From the NCBI GenBank assembly GCA_905221605.1, contig CAJNDS010002152.1:374001-438000 (forward strand): a stretch of 64,000 nucleotides of DNA, in the 5' to 3' direction. This stretch comes from Symbiodinium natans (lineage: Eukaryota; Sar; Dinophyceae; Suessiales; Symbiodiniaceae). Under the pieces are notes generated by a model. The model worked only from the letters and a program-made list of their open reading frames with translations. It did not search any database and was not told the origin of the DNA. The translations under genes and the position numbers were made by a program. Each line of letters opens with the position of its first letter. Position 1 is the stretch's first letter. Positions 59,491 through 64,000 of the stretch are shown here, piece by piece.

Positions 59491-60252
59491 TTAATCACCT
59501 ATTTCAAAGCGTTGTTCAAAATTAATATAAAACATGTTATTCACATCTTTAGCATTCGTGTTTATATAAAAGAACGAGTAAGGTGCAAAATTCACCGCTT
59601 GTTGATACATGTCATAAAGCGTTCGCTTGTCTACAAGGGCACTATTCTCTTCTAGGAAACTATTTACCTCGTTCATGTTCTTCAGTCTGAATATGAAAAG
59701 TGCCGAGGCATTAAGTCTTATTGTAGGGGCAAGGACATTATATTCTTGTGTTGATAAAATGCATGAGATGGCATTATGTCTTCCGCGTGTGAACAATCCA
59801 TGCAAGATATTGGAGTATCTTACAAATTTAGGATCATCGGCAAAGTCGTCCACCACGATTAAAATACTGAATAATTCCTTTTGCTTATTCTTCTTCTGGA
59901 AGTCTATTACCTTGTGTTGTGTTTCTATTATATGCTTTAATGCAATTGGATCGTATTCTTCATAATATACTTTTTCCTTTTCCGTATCCACTTTCATTAC
60001 GTCAGTAATATATTTCTTGACTGCTCTCCATGTGTCATCTACATGCGCACTAGGGCTAAAAATGTATATTCTCTCAAAAGAACCTCGGTAAATCTTTAAT
60101 ATCAAGTTGGCGATTAAAACCGATTTACCGCCCGTTGAAGAGGCAACACATAACATTCTTGCTGGTAGACTTGGCATCATCTCGTATTTACTATTCTTAT
60201 AATTGTATTTGGGTATGTCTATAGGTTCTACTTTAGGAATATCTTCTAACAT
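59491..60252 (-). CDS. A32-like (FtsK-HerA) genome-packaging ATPase
   Basis: 253 residues, intact. Walker A at residues 37-44 is ASSTGGKS, with Ala where the first Gly is usual. Walker B at about 128-138 is FSILIVVDDFADD. A sensor-type stretch ISCILSTQEYN lies near 163-172 and GLFTRGRHN near 152-160. This is the packaging motor that pumps viral DNA into capsids in PLVs, virophages and giant viruses. It is convergent with the fibre gene (38 bp between stops). The start follows GTATTA. Together with MCP it is the diagnostic gene of the element. Confidence 0.88.
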   Translation of the reverse strand: MLEDIPKVEPIDIPKYNYKNSKYEMMPSLPARMLCVASSTGGKSVLIANLILKIYRGSFERIYIFSPSAHVDDTWRAVKKYITDVMKVDTEKEKVYYEEYDPIALKHIIETQHKVIDFQKKNKQKELFSILIVVDDFADDPKFVRYSNILHGLFTRGRHNAISCILSTQEYNVLAPTIRLNASALFIFRLKNMNEVNSFLEENSALVDKRTLYDMYQQAVNFAPYSFFYINTNAKDVNNMFYINFEQRFEIGD

Positions 60253-60287
60253 TAATACTAGTTAGAAATTATATGATTTAAATATAT

Positions 60288-60431
60288 ATGGATAAATACA
60301 TAGAAGTAATGAATGAGATAGAGAATTTTGATGAAATAATAAAAACTCCAAGATACAGAATGTGTTGTCGTAGTTTGTTGGAATTCCTTAAGGCGCTCTG
60401 CTTTTATATCAAAAATGTTAAAAAAATGTAA
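60288..60431 (+). CDS. 47-residue ORF, unknown
   Basis: Starts MDKYIEVMNEIENFDEIIK, ends YIKNVKKM. It ends 9 bp before the next ATG and is followed by AATAATATAA, the spacing and motif seen before the neighbouring small ORFs. No recognised family; may be real given the compact layout. Confidence 0.35.
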   Translation: MDKYIEVMNEIENFDEIIKTPRYRMCCRSLLEFLKALCFYIKNVKKM

Positions 60432-60440
60432 ATAATATAA

Positions 60441-60858
60441 ATGAGCGATAAAAGCGATGAAAGGTATAAGAAGAAAGGGTTTTTCATTAATTCTAAAGGT
60501 GTAGCTTGCATCCCTTGTAGGTGTAAAAGACAATCTTACCATAAGGAAACAAAAACGATCAAAGAGAATAACATAATAACAACTAACATTGTGGAAGACA
60601 GGCATAATATGAAATTTGGAGCAACAGGTCGACATGTATCACCTGATGAAAACCACATATTCAAAAATGATAATCAAACAGGAAGCGTTGAAATATGTGA
60701 TACTGGTTTTGGAACTCATGGTATAACGCCCGAGGAATGCGAACAGAGAATAGAAATGACCGAGACAGACAGACATTGAATGTATTAAGAAAGACATAGA
60801 ACGATTGGAAGTAGAGATTGAAAAATTGAAGTTTAAAATTGATAAGAAAATTGTATAA
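60441..60858 (+). pseudogene. Small viral ORF with frameshift at a GACA repeat
   Basis: The open part, 60441-60779 (112 codons), contains KGFFINSKGVACIPCRCKRQ with a Cys cluster and FGTHGITPEECEQRIEM. It stops just after GACAGACAGACA. In another frame coding texture continues at once as a coiled coil (DIERLEVEIEKLKFKIDKK) to a stop at 60856-60858. A 4-bp slippage in the GACA run would explain it. Preceded by AATAATATAA and the ATG. Function unknown. Confidence 0.5.
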
Positions 60859-61094
60859 TAATATAAATTACAAGAAGCGATTTAAATTGTTGTTTGAGTT
60901 TTATCAGCTAGAAGAATTGCTAAAATAATGTTGTAAAGAGTGATTTACTTATAATAGCGACAGCGCCCCATTTCTCCCATTCCCCCAGTGTGCCTTCCAT
61001 AAGCACGTCATAAGAGCGTGGTAATGGTTAATTAGTTTGAAACAAGGTTTATCATAATTAACGAATTATGATAAATATTGTAAAATAATATAAT
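60859..61094. other. Non-coding gap in viral element
   Basis: No ORF. A GC-richer patch (GACAGCGCCCCATTTCTCCC) lies at about 60959-61022 inside otherwise AT-rich sequence; AATAATATAA-type motif just before the next gene. Confidence 0.5.
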
Positions 61095-61364
61095 ATGACA
61101 ATATATGTTGATAAAATAACAATGGATTTTAATACAGAGGGTCGCGAATGCTCGCGAGGCTCTGCCGAGCGTCATCCTCCTCATTGTGAAAGGCAGTGTG
61201 TTAGATGTAAAGAGTGGAAGAACTTAGTGCATTTCAAAAGATATTATTATTGTAAAACGGGGAGGTATTTAATGCAGTGTAGAACCACTGTTACTTGCTG
61301 TGAATGTCTTGATGGAATGAAAAAGTATAATGATAAAAGGAAACGTGAGTTAAAAAAAGCATGA
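61095..61364 (+). CDS. Zinc-ribbon-like viral protein
   Basis: 89 residues with Cys pairs CVRC (35-38) and CCEC (68-71), plus C31, C53 and C62. The pattern CVRCKEWKNLVHFKR...C...C resembles the zinc-binding part of endonuclease-VII/HNH-type or related viral zinc ribbons, but no nuclease residues follow. Residues 15-30 (GRECSRGSAERHPPH) are encoded by a GC-rich 45-bp block unlike the rest of the gene. It starts after AATAATATAAT. It is the last gene before the right inverted repeat; nucleic-acid binding is inferred. Confidence 0.55.
   Translation: MTIYVDKITMDFNTEGRECSRGSAERHPPHCERQCVRCKEWKNLVHFKRYYYCKTGRYLMQCRTTVTCCECLDGMKKYNDKRKRELKKA
61137..61181. repeat. GC-rich imperfect palindrome inserted in frame
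   Basis: A 45-bp block with TCGCGAATGCTCGCGAGGC and CTCTGCCGAGCGTC inside an AT-rich ORF. Its ends (GAGGGTCGC and GCGTCATCCTC) are near inverses and GCTCG/CGAGC pair inside. Its length is exactly 15 codons, so the reading frame is kept. Confidence 0.5.
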
Positions 61365-61458
61365 GTATAATGTAAGCACATTTCATAAGAGTTTATGGAA
61401 TATAATTAATTCTATTATGATTACAACCTTTGAAACTAAACCTAGCAAAATCTATGAG

Positions 61459-61529
61459 AGAACCCTTGCCCATTTCGGGATGATAATGCCACCTTAGGGA
61501 ATATGGATGGGGTAATTGGTTATTCCTAT
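61459..61529 (+). repeat. Extra partial copy of the viral terminus inside the right end
   Basis: AGAACCCTTGCCCATTTCGG then ATGATAATGCCACC closely matches the outer tip of the left inverted repeat, in left-end orientation. It is followed by a third copy of the ~102-bp sub-repeat start (ATATGGATGGGGTAATTGGT). Together with the right repeat it makes a ~300-bp unit with inverted AGAACCCTTGCCCAT ends. Confidence 0.7.
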
Positions 61530-61758
61530 ACTGGTCTTGGTAATGGGGAAGTAGTGGTGATACTTGGGGGATTGTAGTAGGGAGTATAGGAATATTCCTC
61601 TTATATGGATGAGGTAATCGGTTATTCCTACACTGGTATTGGTAATGGGGTAGTAGTGGTGATATAGTTGGTGAGGTGTAGGGGGGAGTATAGGAATAAT
61701 CGCCTAATAGGTTGACTGGTGGTATTATTACCCAAAATGGGCAAGGGTTCTGCTAACT
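61530..61758 (-). repeat. Right terminal inverted repeat (229 bp)
   Basis: Inverse of 53940-54168, ending GGGCAAGGGTTCTGCTAACT. Contains the ~102-bp sub-repeats (ATATGGATGAGGTAATCGGT at 61603, related to 61501). Confidence 0.95.
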
Positions 61759-61763
61759 CCAGC
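61759..61763. other. Target-site duplication, right copy (CCAGC)
   Basis: Directly follows the right inverted repeat and equals 53935-53939. Removing the element and one copy gives a continuous host sequence, GATTGCCCCAGCCACCTTC. Confidence 0.8.
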
Positions 61764-61773
61764 CACCTTCAAC

Positions 61774-61840
61774 CATAAACCCTAAACCCTAAACCCCAAA
61801 ACCCTAAACCACAAACCCTAAACCCGAAACCCTAAATCCT
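61774..61840 (-). repeat. Telomere-like tract beside the viral element
   Basis: About nine CCCTAAA units with variants, starting 16 bp outside the right inverted repeat. It resembles the intronic tracts of the neighbouring host genes. Confidence 0.9.
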
Positions 61841-62975
61841 CAGCTCGGACAGCGCACATGAAGCGCGTCACCAGGATTCTGGAGCGGTGCTCCGCCTTGC
61901 CGCCGAAGCACTGAGGCAAGGCCCCCTGGGCCGTACCCAGCACTGGCAAGGTCGCAAGCAAAGCTTCGCAAGGTAGCTAGCTGCGGAACCCGCGCGTTCC
62001 TGTGCAGACTTAGAAGTCGGGGCAGGACTTCCTCTCGTTCTCTGTGGGGGGGGGGGATTGTGGGGAAGATTGTGGAGGGCTTGCAGAGGGATCAGGGTAG
62101 TGCAGGCTGATCAGCCTCGAGAGAAAAGAGAAAGGGCTGAAGTCTTGTTTTTATGGTCACCTTTTCATGATTGAGTGACCCCGGATTCTGGTTGCTCATC
62201 CGTAGCACCGTGATCAGCCACCTGTGCAATACACCGGTTCTGTTGTGCACTGTTTGGAGTTGCTTCGCTCATGTCTTCTTCGCTCCGTATTTGCACATTT
62301 TAATTCCAGAATGCCCACAGCTACTGGGTTTCATGCATCTTTTTCCAACCCATGGCGTGGCCGCGGCATCTGGACAACGAAGGGTGTTCCAGTTGAAGGG
62401 GCCGGAAGGGTGGTTCAGCGACAGCCGTGCAACGCCATGCAGCTTCGCGGTCAACATCTAGCATTGTGCACTTTTGCTACTTCTGCAACCCTGAACCACC
62501 CAAAGCCGGCTTTCCATCCGTGGCCGCGCTATGTGCACTCGACCCCTAAGCAGGGGCAGTTACCACGACGTGGAGGGGCCTCAGCAGAGGTTCCCCCAAC
62601 TCTCACACCGCGAGCAGCTGACACAGGCAGCTGGCCCGCGGAAATCTAAATTTGGGCATCTCGCGCATGCAGCCGCTGGCCCGCTTGCCGCTCTTTCTGT
62701 TGGCAGATCTAAGCAAGGGAAACCACCAAGAAAGAAAAAGCGAGGCGGCCAGGTCTGCTTCAGCCGCAACCAGGGCGACATCCGCCTTTCCAGCATGCCA
62801 GAGAATGTCCGAATGCTTGACTACTGCCATTATTATTGTTCTTCTGCTTGTCATTATTCTCATTATCATGATTATTCATTATTCTAATCAGTTGTATACT
62901 CTCATTCTCATTATTATTCTAATCAGTCGTACTATTAATACACAGAATTACACAGATATATACAGAAATACATAT
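61841..62975 (+). other. Host flank, no confident gene
   Basis: A short exon-like piece follows the telomere-like tract (about 61848-61910, AHMKRVTRILERCSALPPKH). It could belong to the interrupted CRAL-TRIO gene, but the match is not convincing. The rest has short frames, a G-run at about 62047 and TTATT-rich sequence from about 62830. Confidence 0.35.
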
Positions 62976-62980
62976 ACACA

Positions 62981-63742
62981 GGTATGTATGTATGTATGTA
63001 TGTATGTATGTATGTATGTATGTATGTATGTATGTATGTATGTATGTATGTATGTATGTATGTATGTATGTATGTATGTATGTATGTATGTATGTATGTA
63101 TGTATGTATGTATGTATGTATGTATGTATGTATTATGTATGTATGTATGTATGTAATGTATGTAATGTATGTAATGTATGTATGTAATGTATGTAATGTA
63201 TGTAATGTATGTAATGTATGTAATGTATGTAATGTACGTAATGTATGTAATGTATGTAATGTATGTAATGTATGTAATGTATGTAATGTATGTAATGTAT
63301 GTAATGTATGTAATGTATGTAATGGATGTAATGCATGTAATGCATGTAATGCATGTAATGCATGTAAATGTAATGCATGTAATGCATGTAATGTATGTAA
63401 TGCATGTGATGCATGTAATGCTGTAATGTATGTAATGTATGTAATGTATGTAATGTATGTAATGTATGTAATGTATGTAATGTATGTAAATGTAATGTGT
63501 AAATGTAATGTATGTAATGTATGTAATGTATGTAATGTATGTAATGTATGTAATGTATGTAATGTATGTAATGTATGTAATGTATGTAATGTATGTAATG
63601 TATGTAATGTATGTAATGTATGTAATGTATGTAATGTATGTAATGTATGTAATGTATGTAATGTATGTAATGTATGGTATGGATGTATGGATGTATGTAT
63701 GTATGTATGTATGTATGTATGTATGTATGTATGTATGTATGA
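62981..63742. repeat. (ATGT)n passing into (ATGTA)-type array
   Basis: About 150 bp of pure GTAT tetramers, then about 500 bp of the 9-mer ATGTATGTA with point variants (ATGCATGTA block at about 63320-63420), then GTAT tetramers again. The Cys-Val-Met-Tyr and Ile-Thr-Tyr frames are artefacts. Confidence 0.97.
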
Positions 63743-63889
63743 TGTCTTTTGCATCCTTCAAGACTACATCCACCAAGCAAGTCATGTTGGAAGGGCTCTT
63801 CATGACCAGCCCGGAGATGCCTCGATTGCCAGACCCTCCGCAGGAAGCGTTTGGTTGCCGACTCGGACAGCCGGTCAAAAGCATTCACC

Positions 63890-63914
63890 ATTTTTTTTTT
63901 GGGGGGGGGGGGGG
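63890..63914. repeat. T-run followed by G-run
   Basis: Ten T then about fourteen G; similar T/G or G homopolymer joins occur elsewhere in the window (19668, 28467). No gene is supported in 63743-64000. Confidence 0.85.
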
Positions 63915-64000
63915 AGACCCACATCATGCTCCCACCCCGTTTATGTCTACATGAATATTGGGATGTCTATGTTAAAATGCGTAGATCTTCCATAGTTTTC

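Larger units (their letters stand above)
53940..61758. mobile_element. Integrated polinton-like virus derivative, 7.8 kb
   Basis: AT-rich block set in GC-rich host DNA, bounded by 229-bp inverted repeats with 3 mismatches and a 5-bp target duplication. Gene order: penton-like fragment (-), lipase (+, frameshifted), small basic protein (+), major capsid (+), fibre with S74 domain (+, broken), packaging ATPase (-), then three or four small ORFs (+) including a zinc-ribbon-like one. This is the morphogenesis module of polinton-like viruses (PLVs) and virophage relatives. DNA polymerase, primase/helicase, protease and integrase are absent from all frames, so the element is incomplete and could only have moved with help. 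Termini are AG...CT, like polintons. The near-identical ends suggest a recent insertion, or exchange between the ends. Confidence 0.9.

Noticed and set aside
59627-59965. 112-codon plus-strand frame
   Set aside because: Antisense shadow of the packaging ATPase, which carries Walker motifs in its own frame.
60258-60635. 125-codon minus-strand frame in the viral element
   Set aside because: Antisense to the 60288 and 60441 ORFs, Phe/Tyr/His-rich translation of AT-rich DNA, no start motif.
53940-61758. Contaminating or mis-assembled viral contig piece
   Set aside because: Exact inverted ends and the matching 5-bp duplication at both junctions argue for a genuine insertion; read-level confirmation is still the decisive test.
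53940-61758. Classical Maverick/polinton with integrase and protein-primed polymerase
   Set aside because: I looked in all frames for an rve integrase (DDE), a chromodomain and polymerase B motifs and found none; there is not enough room left for them.
62652-63995. 447-codon Cys/Val/Met/Tyr-rich frame and antisense Ile/Thr/Tyr frames
   Set aside because: Translation of ATGT/ATGTA repeats.

Overview
This window looks like dinoflagellate nuclear DNA, probably Symbiodiniaceae-like (inference). Its intron-rich genes can be read only by jumping between frames. Several deduced introns use GC or GA donors, with AG followed by G at the acceptor. Plant/dinoflagellate-type telomere heptamers (TTTAGGG/CCCTAAA) are scattered internally, simple-sequence arrays are very long, and genes lie in one-direction blocks.

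Layout. 1.27-16.03 kb: a multi-exon adenylosuccinate synthetase gene (purA/ADSS) on the minus strand, with about 17 recognisable exon pieces. One of its introns encloses an unrelated 162-codon ORF, another encloses a second coding-looking interval, and a third holds a telomere-repeat array. 16-24 kb: no confident gene. This stretch holds about 3 kb of triplet arrays (GAC/CAC, AAT, AGT) and G-rich tracts, and it separates the minus-strand block from a plus-strand block. 24-53 kb: plus-strand exons. Recognisable are a diacylglycerol-lipase-like class 3 lipase (32.3-35.9 kb), a PH-domain-like exon (37.4 kb), an FkbM-type methyltransferase (38.1-38.4 kb), a SET-domain methyltransferase of the Rubisco-LSMT/SETD3/SETD6 type (49.9-51.5 kb) and a Sec14-like CRAL-TRIO protein (51.9-53.8 kb). 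Between them lie minisatellites, a 2.3 kb satellite with an inverted block (40.2-42.5 kb), and families of roughly 70-130 bp hairpin or introner-like elements, some starting at splice donors.

The standout is an AT-rich, 7,819-bp integrated DNA virus element at 53,940-61,758. It has 229-bp terminal inverted repeats (3 mismatches) and a 5-bp target-site duplication (CCAGC). It carries a polinton-like virus (PLV) morphogenesis set: a double-jelly-roll-type major capsid protein, an A32/FtsK-HerA-type packaging ATPase, the N-terminal part of a penton-like protein, a GHSQAG lipase, a long fibre with a C-terminal S74 chaperone, and small proteins including a zinc-ribbon-like one. No DNA polymerase, primase/helicase or integrase is visible. 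The penton ORF runs directly into the left inverted repeat and ends there. The lipase, fibre and one small gene carry frameshifts or a nonsense codon, while MCP and ATPase are open. I read it as an internally deleted, capsid-module-only PLV that must have used enzymes supplied in trans, inserted just downstream of an exon of the CRAL-TRIO gene.

61.8-64 kb: a telomere-like patch, then about 750 bp of ATGT/ATGTA repeats. Exon boundaries of host genes are approximate throughout because they were inferred by eye.
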